Shown one piece after another: positions 11,233 through 22,731 of a stretch of DNA of 64,000 nt. The stretch covers positions 80,263 to 144,262 of the forward strand of contig LLCB01000135.1 in the NCBI GenBank assembly GCA_001414345.1, read 5' to 3'. The notes beneath the pieces are model-generated. The model worked only from the letters and a program-made list of their open reading frames with translations, was not told the origin of the DNA and made no database searches. Made by a program: the position numbers and the translations under genes. The stretch comes from Hymenoscyphus infarciens (taxonomy: Eukaryota; Ascomycota; Leotiomycetes; Helotiales; Helotiaceae). Position 1 is the stretch's first letter. The number at the start of each line of letters is the position of its first letter.

Positions 11233-11629
11233 ATTACTTATATACTATATAATAGTACTTTAAGCGCTATTTATATTTAATTCTTAATCTTCTATAGTAT
11301 TACTCTTTTACTAGAAAGGCAGCTTCTTTATAAGAAACCGATATATTAGCTCTTTATAATACTCTCTCTAAATAGTTAGTATTAGTAATAATATATTATA
11401 TTTAGAATATAGTCTTTACGAAAGAGCTTTATAATATATTTCTACTAATAGAGTATTAGATATAGATATTTAAATACTTAGAAGATAGACTTTAAATACT
11501 TTTAAGAAGTACTTTACTCTAAGCTATTAGAAGTAATACCTTTTAAATAAGCGCTTTTTAATAGATAGAGCTCTCTCTCTCTCTTAGCCTAGTAAGCTTT
11601 AGAAGATCTCTATAGTTAGTAGATAATAA
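11233..11629. other. RIP-mutated AT-rich DNA, not identified
   Basis: Stretch between the LTR fragment and the 3' tail of the LINE. It is strongly TpA-rich with stops in all frames. No repeat family was recognised. Confidence 0.4.
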
Positions 11630-12669
11630 TATTATTATTATTATTCTTACGCTACGTAGGCTATAGGCTAAGCTCTAAGAGTAAGTAGTATATCTTCTAT
11701 TCTAGTTTATATAGCCTTTTAGCTTATTCTTCTTTACCTCTTAAGCTTCTTTATAAGTATAATTCTCCTTTTCTTTAGTTCTTACTACTATCTATTTAAA
11801 GCTTATCTCTTTAACTTAGTAATATAGTAGAGAGGTATAGTAGGTTAGTATATTTAACCTACTAAGGTATATATTAGTAGTATAAGAGGTATATTTATCT
11901 CTAGAATTATTAGAGGTAAGGTCTTACCTTCTAGTATACCTTAGCTTTCTCCTTTTATTCCTCTCTTTCTTTTACCTCTTTCTTACTCTTCTCTCTCTTC
12001 TTAAGTAATTCTAGTACTAGCTTATACTCTTAGAGTCTTTTTAGCTTAAGTAGCTAAGTAGTTACTCTTAATACTAGTTTCTTATTTACTAGTACCTCTC
12101 TTAGCTCTTATAAATCTCTAATCCTCTTCTCTAAAGCTCTTATAAGTATATCTCTTTCTTATAGAATATTCTAGTAAAATAAAACTAGGTATTTTACTAT
12201 TTCTCTACTATCTATATAAATATACTATAGTATAACCTAGTTTAGTACTCTTCTTATAAAAAGGAAGACGTTTAGTCTTATTACTTTTATTTATATCTAA
12301 ATAAGTAATAAGCTCTTTACTTTAATAAGCCTTTTATAAACCTTTTATAGCTTCTACTTATCTAGGTCTACTTTATCTAATACTTCTATATATTATATTA
12401 GGTTCCTCTCTTAAGTCCTTCTTCTTTAAGTCTCTAAATAGTTCTTTTATTCTATAAGTATAGTATTATACTTAAATCTCGCTTCTTCTACTCTCTACTC
12501 CTCTTCTTACTTCTACCTTACTATCTATAAGTATAGTATTACCTTCCTTATCTTTATTAGTCTACCTCTCTTTCTCCTCTTTAACTATATTACTATATAT
12601 CTATAAGTGTTCTAGATTAGTTCTTCTAGCTTAGACTTTTAGAACTTCCTCTTAAAAGTAGCTACTTAT

Positions 12670-13165
12670 TATAATAGTATACTATCCTAGATTATTATAT
12701 AACAGCTGGATTATTATATAATAGTACTATTCTAAATTGTCGGCATTTGTAAAACTGTCGATACCTCTAAGTAGTGCTAATACCTCTAATACCTCTTTAG
12801 CTGAGATTACGAATAACTAATACTTATATAAGCGAAGTGCTAAAGATATTAATATCTAACATTTATATATAAAAGAGATTAAGGTTTAGATATTATATAT
12901 TTAGCTTTCTAAAGAATTAAAGGTTATATATTTAGCTTTTTAGCTCTTATTATTTAGTATTAGCTATATTAGGCAGAGCTTAGTTATTATTATTATTAGA
13001 ACTTAGAAGCTTCTAACCTTCTTATATATAGACGTTTATATTTAGTATAGAAGAGAGATAGTTATTATTTTCTTCTATATTAGTATCTAGTATTTATATA
13101 CGTTATTCTACTATATATACTCTTATATACCTTTACTATAGTTATATATATTTTGTATTATTATA
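12670..13165 (+). repeat. 5' LTR of the outer gypsy element (496 bp)
   Basis: Starts TATAATAGTATACTATCC and ends TTTTGTATTATTATA. Less mutated relatives show TGTGATAG...CTATTACA, that is, normal TG...CA ends. The predicted RNA start (AGTTATTATTTT, 13060-13071) lies 106 nt before the LTR end. Confidence 0.9.
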
Positions 13166-13167
13166 TA

Positions 13168-13179
13168 AAAATAATAACT
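13168..13179 (+). promoter_or_regulatory. self-complementary primer-binding site of the outer gypsy element
   Basis: AAAATAATAACT, two bases after the 5' LTR, is the exact reverse complement of AGTTATTATTTT at 13060-13071 inside the LTR. No TGG-type match to a tRNA 3' end is seen. This is the arrangement of Tf1/sushi-type elements, where the 5' end of the mRNA folds back and primes reverse transcription. Confidence 0.65.
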
Positions 13180-13519
13180 CTTCTTTGCTAGTAACGGCCT
13201 TAATAATATCTCTTTTTAAGCTTATTACTACTCTTTATTTAGAAGTCGATTTATACTTGATTTAGAATATTATAACGATATTCTTATATAGCTAGGTAAT
13301 TAGAGACTACCTAGATAGCTAGTAATAGTAGAGTTTATTATCTATATAGATAGCTAGTAAAAATCGTGTTTTAGTATATATTAAGGGATTAGAATATACT
13401 AAGTATTTCCTAAGAGTTCTAATAACCCTAGATTTAGTAAATAAGTTAACTTATAATAGTTATCTAGAAGGCTTTTAAATCTAATCCTACCCTCTCTCTC
13501 TCTTAATTTAATATTTAAT

Positions 13520-14940
13520 ATATTAGAATCTAGAGCAACCTCTAGTCTCTCTTAAGCTTTATTTTTAAGCGTAGAGCCCTCTTTTAAGGAATAAAGTCAA
13601 GCCCTTACTAAAAGGTCTCTAACTTAGTACTATACCTCTAAGAATAGTAAGAAGCCTAAAAATAATAAAGGTAAAGGCTTAGCGCCTAGAAGCTAGAGAG
13701 ATTAATAAGACTTCTCTAATATAGATAAGATATAGAGTATAATCTAAGTTATAAAAGCTAAAGATTAAGAAAAAGAATAGAGAATTTTAGAGTAAGATAA
13801 TTAAATTACTTAATTATTAGACCTAGTATAGTAAATTAGTTAATAACTACTAAATAATAACTAAAGTCTAAGTCTTATCTAACTTATATAAACACCTTCT
13901 TCTACCTTTTTAAACTATTATTATAGATAAGACCCTACCTTTAATATTCCTTTCTTATAATAACCTACTCTACGTCTATAACCTAAAAGTATCTTAAAAG
14001 CTCTTTAACCTATTAAAAGTAAGATTATAGAAAAAATTAAACTTTTAGATAATAGCGTTTTACTTATATATAAGTAATAGAGAATATTAATATATAATCG
14101 ACTCTATATAAACGCTAACTATTATTAGACGTCTTTAACTTATAAAGCCTTTATTTAAAAGATAATAATAAAACTTACCTAAAACTACTTAGAGCCTTAA
14201 TATAAGTCTAATATAAGTAAGATAGTATTTAAGGATTATAAAGAAATAATTAAACTTCTTAATACTTACTATCTAATTAGTTATAAGAAGGAGAATACCT
14301 AGAATACCTTTTAGTCTCTTTAAATAAGATAGAAGAGTTATATAAAAGAAAGTTTTATAGAATTTAAAAGTCGCTTTTTAAATATAGTAATACTTAGAGA
14401 AGTATTTAAGTAAGATAAGTTCTACTATATATAAGATAAGCTTACGCCTTAGCTCTAAACCTAATTAGTTAATAGTAAGAAGTACTAGAATACTAACTTT
14501 AATAAGATAGTAAGAGACCTATTATTTATAGATAAGGAATAGCGCTATAATACTAAGTTATATATAACTAGTATAACAAGTACTAAAAAACCTATTATAA
14601 TAAGCTTATTATACTAAAAGCCTAATACTAACTAAACTTTATCTAGTTCCTTAATAAAAACCTTACTACTCTTATATAGACTTTATTCTACTTCTTAAAA
14701 AATATCTTAAACTTCTAAGCTCTCTTCTACTAGTAAAAGATTAAAGACTTTATTTATAGACTAACTTCTTACTAGTATAAAGTACTATAATTATAGAAAA
14801 CCTAGGTATATTAAGCTTAACTATCCTAATCTACCTAGTATTAATAAGATAGAGGAGGATAATTAACTTAAGAAAGAATAACTACTTAAAGAGTACTCTA
14901 ACTCTAACTTAAGTTAGAAGGAAAATAAAGAAGTCTAGGT
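13520..14940 (+). pseudogene. degenerate gag of the outer gypsy element
   Basis: The start codon position, by alignment with the less mutated element at 22263, reads ATA instead of ATG (13520-13522). The N-terminal part matches the coiled-coil Gag segment of the nested elements. A CCHC zinc knuckle is recognisable at about 14780-14825 (KYYNYRKPRYIKLNYP), with its cysteines and histidine changed to tyrosine, as expected from G-to-A change. It is followed by an acidic tail (NKIEED...). Frame: codons start at positions equal to 2 modulo 3. Numerous stops. Confidence 0.75.
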
Positions 14941-17900
14941 AAAAATACCTTTCTAGGCTTATATAAATATAATCTAGCTAGACTTAACCTTTTTAAGCTT
15001 ATAAGAGGAAAACAGTTCTTTATAAATACTACTCTTAGTATATAAAGATATAGTATTAAAATATAAGCTTTAATAGATATAGGAGTAAACGAGTACCTAT
15101 TTCTAAATTAACTTCTAGCTTTATAATTATTAAAAGTAATAGGTTTAAAGATCTAGAAACTACCTTATTTAGTATTTATTTATAAATATAATAATAGTAC
15201 TAAAAGCTAGGTAAATTAGTTTATATAACTATATTTAAATATAGATAAACGTTATATTTATAACTACTTCTTTATTATCTTAAATCTTAGGTAATAAGAC
15301 CTAATTATTAGTAATAAGTAGTTAAACTATTTTAAAGTTCTTCTTAACCTCTTAAAGAACTAGATTACTTAGCTAGTTAAATACTCTCTAACTCTCTACT
15401 ATAGTAAGGAAATTTTACTTTCTCTTTCTAGCTAGAACTAGAAACCTTTTTTAAATTACTAGTTAAATATAAATTAAAGAGAATATACTATCTAGTAATA
15501 AGAAAGACGTAAAAAGAATAGACTTATAAATATAGCTAAGTTATTACTTCTATTTATAATAATACCTTTTAAAATTTTAATATCTAACTTTAGTCTAAAG
15601 CCTCTATAAACTACTAGTATAGCCTTAAAAGGCTAGACTTTATACTCTTTTATCTATAAAATAAGTACTAACATAATATATTATAATATAAAATAGCCTA
15701 ATTTAGAATTTTATATAATAAGCCTTTATAAGCTAGATTAGGTTATTAATAAGAGATTAGCCTCTCTCTAAGATAATAATAAGATAAGGGCTTTAATATA
15801 AGCCTAACTTCTAAGATATTACTTATTTTATAAAGATATATTCTTAAAAGTAGCTTTTAATAAGCTTTCTCCTTACTATAAATATAATTATAAGATTACT
15901 TTAAATAAGCTACTTCTTAACTCCTTTTTACCTCTATATTAATAGTTAACTATAAAGCTTAAAGCTATAAAAGAGTATCTTATAAAGAACCTAGATAAGA
16001 GGTTTATTATTAATAGTAATAGCTCTTTCGCTTCTCTAGTACTCTTTATTAAAAAGGCTAATAGTAATAAGTTATAGTTCTATATTAATTATAAGAAGCT
16101 AAACACTCTAACTTAAAATAATCCCTACTTAATCCCTTATATTAATAAGCTCTTTTCTAAGATAAAAATAACTAAAATCTTTACTAAATTAGATATTAGA
16201 TAAGCTTTCTATTATATCTAAATAGACTCTAACTTAGAAGAGATAACTATGTTTAAAACTAAGTATAGTATATATAAATATAAGGTCCTCTCTTTTAGAC
16301 TCTATAATAGTCCTACTATCTATTAATATTATATAAATAATATTTTAATTAACTATCTAAATAACTTCTATATTATCTACTTAGATAATATTTTAATTTA
16401 TTTAAATATTATTAAAGAATATAAAGAATAGATTAGAAAGGTTCTAAATCGGCTCTAAGAAGTAGAACTTTAAGTAGATATTAAGAAAAGTAAATTTAGT
16501 ATTACTAGAGTTAAATACTTAGGATTTATCTTAACTATAAAAGGACTTAAAGTTAACTCTAAAAAAGTAGAGCCTTTATAAAACTAGGTCTAACCTAATA
16601 CTATAATAGGTATAAAGTCTTATCTAAGGTTTATAGGATTCTATAAATAATTTATTAAAGGTTATACTAAAATTACTAAACTCTTAACTATAATAACACG
16701 CTTTATAGAGCTATTTCTATAGATACCTAAATATAACGAAGCCTTTAAAGTGTTAAGAACCTAGCTACTTACTATATAAACCTTATACTACTTTAACCTC
16801 GATTATAATATAAAAGTAGAAATAGACTCTTTAAGAGGAGTAATAGTAAGTGTATTCTTATAATAATATAATAGCCTTTAGTACTTTATTAGGTTTTACT
16901 TATATATCCTAGTTAGCTATAAATCAAACTAGGAGATCTATAATAAAGAGCTATCTACTATTATAAAAGCTTTTAAGAAATAGTGCTTTAAACTTATATT
17001 ATATTAGAAACGTATTAGTATATATTTAGATTATAGATTATTAGAATACTTTATAATAACTAAGCTACTTATAGCTAAGTAAGTCTAATAGATAGAGTTT
17101 CTATTAGACTTTAACTTCTAGATCTAATTTATATTTAAGAAGAGTAATTAAAAAGTAGATATATTAACCTAATATAAATAAGACTTAAAAACCTATAATT
17201 AAGCTAAAGTAGATAGCTACTTATATACTCTTTTAGTATCTAATTATTTAGACTCTTAAATTAATACTAAACTTACTTAGACCTTTTTATAAGAATAGTC
17301 TACCTCTCTTAATATAATTTAGTTAGATGTTATTCTAGGAATAAGTTTAGATATGATTTAAAAGTTAAAGGAAGATAACCTATACTTCTTTTAGAAAGAA
17401 TATTATAAACTTTTAGATAAATACTACCTCTTATTAGATAATTTACTACTCTTTAAGAATCGACTTTATGTTTAAAAGAATACTAAACTCTATATAAAAC
17501 TAATCTAAGAAGTCTATAACTAAGTATCTAGTACTTACCTAAGTATAAAAAAGATATACTAGTTATTAGTATAATACTACTACTAAGCTAGAATGTTTTT
17601 AGACTATAAGAGGTATATAGGGAATTATTAAGCCTATAAATACTCCTATCCTTAATAAACTAAGTAATAAGGCTTTCTTTACCTCTTACTTATACTTAAC
17701 TATCTTATATAATATTTATATATAGACTTTAAATTATTTTTAAAAGATAAACATAGATTTAATACTATATTAGTATTTATTAACTAACTTAGAAAGGATT
17801 TAGTATTAATACTCTATTACTTGACTATAGATACTAAAAGACTAGCTAAACTTTTTATTTAATAGATTTACTATTTTAGCTACTACTCTAAATCAATTAC

Positions 17901-18800
17901 GTCTAATTAAGGACTTTAATTTATATTATTATTTTAGATTAAATTTTATTAAATAATTAATATTAAGCTTAAGTTTAATACTACCTACTATAAATAGATA
18001 GATAGATAGATAGAGATAATAAACTAATATATTAATTAGAGACTAAGACCCTTTATAACCTACTATTAAGATAACTAGAACGAATTAATCCTCTTAATAG
18101 ATAGAGTATAAATAATACTTTTATACTTATCTATTAATATAACCTCTTATTAGCTTAAGTTTAGACTTAACCTAAAGACTTTATAAGACTAGAACACGCT
18201 AAAGACTTCTATTCCCTAGAAATAACTTAACTATAATAAGGTAGTAAAAGTAACCTAATATATATACTCTACTTAGAGAATAGCTAAAGATAATATAAGT
18301 AAGGCTTAGAAAAAGATAGAGGATAGTATAAACTAATACTAAAGAGCTATTAACTAGGACGTTAGAGACAAAGTCTACTTATCTACTAAGAATCTTAAAA
18401 TAAATCGTCCTAGCTAAAAGCTTACTAAATAGTAGATAAGACCTTTTAAAATATTAAAAAGTATAAGATACTCTTATAAGCTAAAACTTCTTAAAAGCTT
18501 ATTAATTTATAATATTTTTACTTCTAATATACTTTTAAAAGATCTAAACACCTCTCTACTAGAATAAGAGGCTCTAAAGCCTTTACTAGATATTATTAAA
18601 AGTATATAAGAATAAGAGGTATAAGAAATACTTAATAGTAGACTTTTTAAAAGATAGCTATAATATTAAGTAAAATAGGTTAGATATAATTTAGATCCTA
18701 CTTAGTATTCTATAAATAATTTTTAAAGTTTACTATATCGTCTAAGAGACTTTTATACTAAATATCTAGAAGAGCTAAGACTACTCTAATACCTCTTTAA
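14941..18800 (+). pseudogene. degenerate pol of the outer gypsy element (PR-RT-RH-IN-chromodomain)
   Basis: Domains lie in one frame (position 1 modulo 3), against position 2 for gag. Protease: LIDIGVNEYLFLN at about 15070-15110, from an ancestral DTGA-like site. RT: FYINYKKLNTLT at about 16079-16115, and the catalytic box now FYIIYLDNILIY at 16366-16401, so the second Asp is lost. RNase H starts with VEIDSLRGVIVSVF at about 16816. Integrase: YIDFKLFLKDKHRFNTILVF near 17720, then a DRG-like block and TYHPQTDGQT-like block near 17900-18010. The C-terminal chromodomain (VRYNLDPTYS-like, after stops) ends near 18790. Dozens of stops, mainly TAG and TAA, mark it as dead. The domain order PR-RT-RH-IN-CHD defines a chromovirus. 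Confidence 0.85.
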
Positions 18801-19221
18801 ATAGCTTAATATATAGGAATTAGATAAGAATTAGGTAAAAGAGTTAATTTATAAAACTCTATTAATACTCTCTAATTCTAGTTACTTTTAATAAGGAACT
18901 TATAATAAAAACCTAAAATAAAACACTAACTAGTAGGAATATTCGAAATTAATAAAGTAAAAAACTAAGACCGAGTTACTACTGAAATAGAGCCTACTAA
19001 CTCTTTCTAAGCTATAGCCTCTCCTTTCTCTAACTTATTATTCTCCTCTCTACTCTCTTAAGCGTAAGAAGCCTAAATTAGCTCTTCCTCTACTACCTCC
19101 TCCTTATAATAATGCTTCTTACTTTAGCGACCTTCTATAACTAGCTTTAGAGAGAATACTTATAAACTCTTTAAGTAAGCCTTAAAGAGGACTCGAACCT
19201 AGGTTTAGACAGAGGTCCTAC
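18801..19221 (+). other. 3' non-coding part of the outer gypsy element, before a nested insertion
   Basis: A somewhat less mutated stretch downstream of the chromodomain with no frame. It contains GGTTCGAGTCC on the minus strand near 19193-19203, which resembles a tRNA T-arm, but no cloverleaf can be formed. Confidence 0.5.
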
Positions 19222-19529
19222 TATAATAGTATGCCGTTATCCTAGACAGCTAGGAGTATCTACTATATATAAGGTTTTAGTAGTTATTGTCTTATATAGT
19301 CTATTTTAGGAAGGTTACGTAGGTTTAAGCTTTTATATTAGCCGAGGTTATTCGGTTTCAAGCCCTTTTATACTATCTAAACCTCTTATATATAGTAGCC
19401 TACTTCTAGAGTAGAGAGGGATAGTTTTTCCTTTTCTTCTATATTAGAGCCTAGTATCTATATATATTATTCTACTAAACGCACTTCTATATGCCTCTTT
19501 TATAGTAGTATATATTTCATACTATTATA
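19222..19529 (+). repeat. 5' LTR of nested element B (308 bp)
   Basis: Starts TATAATAGTATGCCGTTATC and ends TTCATACTATTATA. The predicted RNA start AGTTTTTCCTTTT at 19423-19435 lies 107 nt from the LTR end. Confidence 0.88.
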
Positions 19530-19531
19530 TA

Positions 19532-19544
19532 AAAAGGAAAAACT
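19532..19544 (+). promoter_or_regulatory. self-complementary primer-binding site of element B
   Basis: AAAAGGAAAAACT, two bases after the LTR, is the exact 13-nt reverse complement of AGTTTTTCCTTTT at 19423-19435. The sequence differs from the outer element's site, but so does its partner in the LTR. Confidence 0.7.
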
Positions 19545-19880
19545 CTACTTCGCTAGTAATAGTATTTATAATATCTCTTTTAAGCTTGTCGTCGCTCCTT
19601 TTATTTCAAATACGACTCGGCCTAGATTCGGACTAGGATAATAATATCCTTAAATAGCCAGGTAATTAGAGACTACCTAGATAGCTAGTAATATTAGGGT
19701 TTGATATCGGTTTTAGACAGCTAGTAAAAAGCGTGTTTTACACGTTACGGAAGTAGGAATACGCTAAGTGCTTTAGAAGCTTCTAATAACCTTCTCTGTA
19801 TAGAGACTACTATATATAGGTTCGGTAAATAAGTCGACTATTACTAAAAGTCATCGTGAAGGCTTCTAAATCTGCTCTTA

Positions 19881-19900
19881 CCCCCCCCCCCCCCCCCCCC
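19881..19900 (+). repeat. 20-nt poly-C tract just upstream of the gag start
   Basis: An unbroken run of 20 C, 12 nt before the ATG at 19913. Element C has a shorter C run at the same place (about 22240-22247), and the outer element has CCCTCTCTCTCTCTCT (13491-13503), probably a mutated form. Confidence 0.9.
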
Positions 19901-19912
19901 TAATTCGATATT

Positions 19913-20362
19913 ATGTCGATAGTTCTGCCGAATAGCGTTAAGCTACCTTCCAGGGCCACCCCCCTTTCCGAAAGCCGCCTAAATAGCATCCGCACACCAA
20001 GATCTAGAAGATCTCGACGAAAGAACAAAGACAAGCGAGACTTCTCAAATACGGACCAGATACGGTCAGTTGTACAAGCTTTGGAAGCAGAAAATCAAGA
20101 AACAAAGGATCGGTTAGCTAAGCTAGAAAAGAGAGTAAGCGAACTCACAATTCAACAAATCGTCTCGCCTCTGAACCCTCCCCGATCCGACCCTCTTCTG
20201 CTTCCAAGCCCAAATTCATACCCCTTTCGGCCACGGGCAGCTGCCCCTGATGCCTTCCAAAATACCCCCTCCTTGTCTAATTCAGCTCCGAACTCCCCAC
20301 GATCCGACAGCGAATCTTCTGCCACTTCTGAAGTGGAATCGGAATCGGAAGATGACGAATAA
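19913..20362 (+). CDS. truncated Gag (N-terminal coiled-coil part), 149 residues
   Basis: The only open frame of element B. The basic N-terminal part (SRRSRRKNKDKRDFSN) is followed by a coiled coil, residues about 44-79 (IRSVVQALEAENQETKDR, LAKLEKRVSELTIQQ). A Pro/Ser-rich middle and a very acidic end (SEVESESEDDE) follow. It lacks the capsid core and zinc knuckle. The segment RDFSNTDQIRSVVQALEA aligns with the stop-riddled N-terminal Gag of element C (RDFSNIDEI...) and the outer element, so it is the N-terminal region of this family's Gag, not a captured host gene. Its likely role, if expressed, is oligomerisation with a full Gag; that is inference. The frame has no RIP-type stops. Confidence 0.75.
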   Translation: MSIVLPNSVKLPSRATPLSESRLNSIRTPRSRRSRRKNKDKRDFSNTDQIRSVVQALEAENQETKDRLAKLEKRVSELTIQQIVSPLNPPRSDPLLLPSPNSYPFRPRAAAPDAFQNTPSLSNSAPNSPRSDSESSATSEVESESEDDE

Positions 20363-21015
20363 GTCCTTAAGTACCCCGATTCAGGAGGGAACAAGGTAAT
20401 ACGACAACTTCGGCAACAACTTCGCCTTTGACCAGCCGAAAGCCCACCGACTCTGATAAGAGTCTTACATTCTTTACTTTCTTTTCACTTCTGGCCGGGC
20501 CAGAAGTCCTTTTTTTATTTAAATTCGAATCGGATACGAATCGGTACGCTCTCGAAGTGAGCTCTTAACTGAGTTATCACTGTCTCTCAACCGAACGACT
20601 TCCGACTCTACACTGAATTCGACTTCGACTCTATTTTGAACTTTTGAACTTTTTAAACTTTTTAAACTTTGAACTTTGAACTTTCTCCGACCTACTGGAT
20701 AGGATCGGACTATACTCTTTTCGCGAATGCTTGCTTTTGATATTAAAGGATTAGAATTAAAGTCTCTCTTTTGCAAGTATCTACGAATTAGTTCGGTTAC
20801 GATTCAGACCTAAAATCGATATCTCAACATCTTGTCTCGCTTATAATAAGTTCAATAAACAGAGCATCTACGAACTCGGGTCAGCTACGATTTAGACCCT
20901 AACCTTACAACAAAATCAATAAAACATAACTAATTTAATAACTTACGTATCTCGATTTAGCCTTAAACGATAAGAGAGAGAAGACTTAGGACGAGTCTTT
21001 TTTAAGAGAGGGGGA
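20363..21015 (+). other. 3' non-coding region of element B, unmutated
   Basis: Ordinary base composition, no frame. It includes repeats such as TTTTTAAACTTTTTAAACTT (about 20649-20668) and GAACTTTGAACTTT, and several TCGGTTACGA-like strings. It ends at the polypurine tract before the 3' LTR. Confidence 0.5.
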
Positions 21016-21323
21016 TGTGACGGTATACTGTCATCCTAGATAGCTAGGAGTACCTACTATATATAGGGTTTCAGTAGTTGTTGTCTTATATAGTCTATTT
21101 TAGGAAGGTTACGTAGGTTTAAGCTTTTATATTAGCTGAGGTTGTTTGGTTTCAGGCCCTTTTATACTATCCGAACCTCTTATATATAGTAGCCTACTCC
21201 TAGAGTAGAGAGGGATAGTTTTTCCTTTTCTTCCGTATTAGAGCCTAGTATCTACATATGTTATTCTGCTGAACGCACTCCTATATACCTCTTTTGTAGT
21301 AGTATGTATTTCGTGCCGTTATA
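21016..21323 (+). repeat. 3' LTR of nested element B (308 bp)
   Basis: Same length as the 5' copy, with several C/T and G/A differences. It keeps more C/G (for example TGCCGTTATA at its end) than the 5' LTR. Confidence 0.88.
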
Positions 21324-21419
21324 TCTATTCTCTATAGCATAGTATAAGGACTATTGAATATTAGTAACTAAAACCCCTCTAATAAGTAAGAGGTACTTAT
21401 AGTAACCTTAGCGCGAAGT
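21324..21419 (+). other. internal remnant of the outer gypsy element between elements B and C
   Basis: 96 bp between the 3' LTR of B and the 5' LTR of C. Part of the outer element's 3' region. No frame or signal. Confidence 0.5.
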
Positions 21420-21896
21420 TGTGATAGTATGCTATCCTAGATTATTATATAATAGTACTATCCTAAATTGTCAGTATTCGTGAAACTACCGATACCTCTA
21501 AGTAGTGCTAATACCTCTAATACACCTAGAGCCGAGATTACGAATAACTAATACTTATATAAGCGAAGTACTAAAGGTATTAATATCCGACATTTATATA
21601 TAGAAGAGATTAAGGTTTAGATATTATATATTTAGCTTTCTAAAGGATTAGAGGTTATATATTTAGCTTTTCAGCTCTTATTATTTAGTATTAGCTATAT
21701 TAGATAAGGCTTAGTTATTATTATTATTAGAACTTAGAAGCTTCTAACCTTCTTATATATAGACGTTTATGTTTAGTATAGTAGAGGGATAGTTATTGTT
21801 TTCTTCTATATTAGTACCTAGTATCTATATACGTTATTCTATTATACGTACTCCTATATACCTCTATTATAGTTATATATATTTCATGCTATTATA
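21420..21896 (+). repeat. 5' LTR of element C (477 bp)
   Basis: Starts TGTGATAGTATGCTATCC and ends TTTCATGCTATTATA. The priming segment AGTTATTGTTTT is at 21791-21802, and the downstream partner AAAATAATAACT at 21899-21910 pairs at 12 of 12 if one G-U pair is allowed. Confidence 0.88.
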
Positions 21897-22262
21897 TAAA
21901 AATAATAACTCTTCTTCACTAGTGACAGCCTTTATAATATCTCTTTCAAGCTTGTCATCGCTTTTTTTATTTCGATTTCAATTTAGCCTCTAATTAGACT
22001 ATAATAACACATCCTTAAATAGCCGGGATTCCAGAGATCTCCTAGACGGCCAGTGACACTAGGGTTTAGTATCTATATAGACAGCTGGTGAAAATCGTGT
22101 TTTACACATCAAGGGATTAGAATACGCTAAGTGTTCCCGAGAATCCTAATAACCCTCTCCGTGCGGGGATTGCCATATACGATTCAGATAGTTGACAATA
22201 TAAATAGTCATCCGGAAAACTCCTGAATCGCCCCTTTACCCCCCCCTAATTTAACATTTAAT

Positions 22263-22731
22263 ATGTTAGAATCCAGAGCGACTCTAGGTCCCTCCCAAGC
22301 TCCGCTCCTAAGCGTAGAGCCCCCCTATAGATAACAAAGTCAAGCCTCTACCAAAAGGTCTCTAACTTAGTACCGTAGCCCTAAGAACACTAAGAAGCCT
22401 AAGAATAACAAAGGCAAAGGCTCTACGCCTAGAAGCTAGAGAGATCAACGAGACTTCTCTAATATAGACGAGATATAGAGTATAATCTAAGCTATAGAGG
22501 CTAAGAATTAAGAAAAAGAATAGAAAATTTTAGAGTAAGATAATCAGATCGCCTAATTATTAGACCTAGTATAGTAAATCAGCTAATAACTACTAAATAA
22601 CAACTATAGTCTAAGTCCCCTCTAACCTATACGAACACCTCCTTCTGTCTCTTCAAACCGTTATCAGAGGCGAGACCCTACCTCTAATATTCCTTCTTCA
22701 CAACGACCTTCTCCACGCCTACAACCCAAAC
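22263..22731 (+). pseudogene. N-terminal gag fragment of element C, with stops
   Basis: Opens with ATG TTA GAA TCC at 22263 and stops after 23 codons (TAA). Beyond the stop, homology to the Gag of element B continues (segment RDFSNIDEI), with more stops. It ends where the internal deletion joins 3' sequence. Confidence 0.65.

Larger units (their letters stand above)
19222..21323 (+). mobile_element. non-autonomous LTR retrotransposon with intact truncated gag (nested element B)
   Basis: A 2102-bp element with two 308-bp LTRs (19222-19529 and 21016-21323). The 3' LTR starts TGTGACGGTATACTG and is preceded by the polypurine tract AAGAGAGGGGGA. Its internal region is short (about 1.5 kb) and has no pol sequence. 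The LTRs and leader are AT-rich and RIP-mutated, but 19850-21015 has ordinary composition and keeps CpA. The only frame is the 149-codon Gag-like CDS. Possible target duplication: CCTAC at the left and TCTAT at the right, which is weak. It lies inside the outer gypsy element and is non-autonomous, presumably using Pol of a relative. Confidence 0.85.

Noticed and set aside
19185..19221. tRNA-like T-arm (GGTTCGAGTCC on the minus strand)
   Set aside because: The T stem pairs at only about three positions and no anticodon or D arm can be built; it lies in the 3' region of a gypsy element.
21324..21328. TCTAT as right-hand target duplication of element B (left CCTAC)
   Set aside because: Only three of five bases agree and the differences are not CpA-type, so it is noted as weak and not used as proof.
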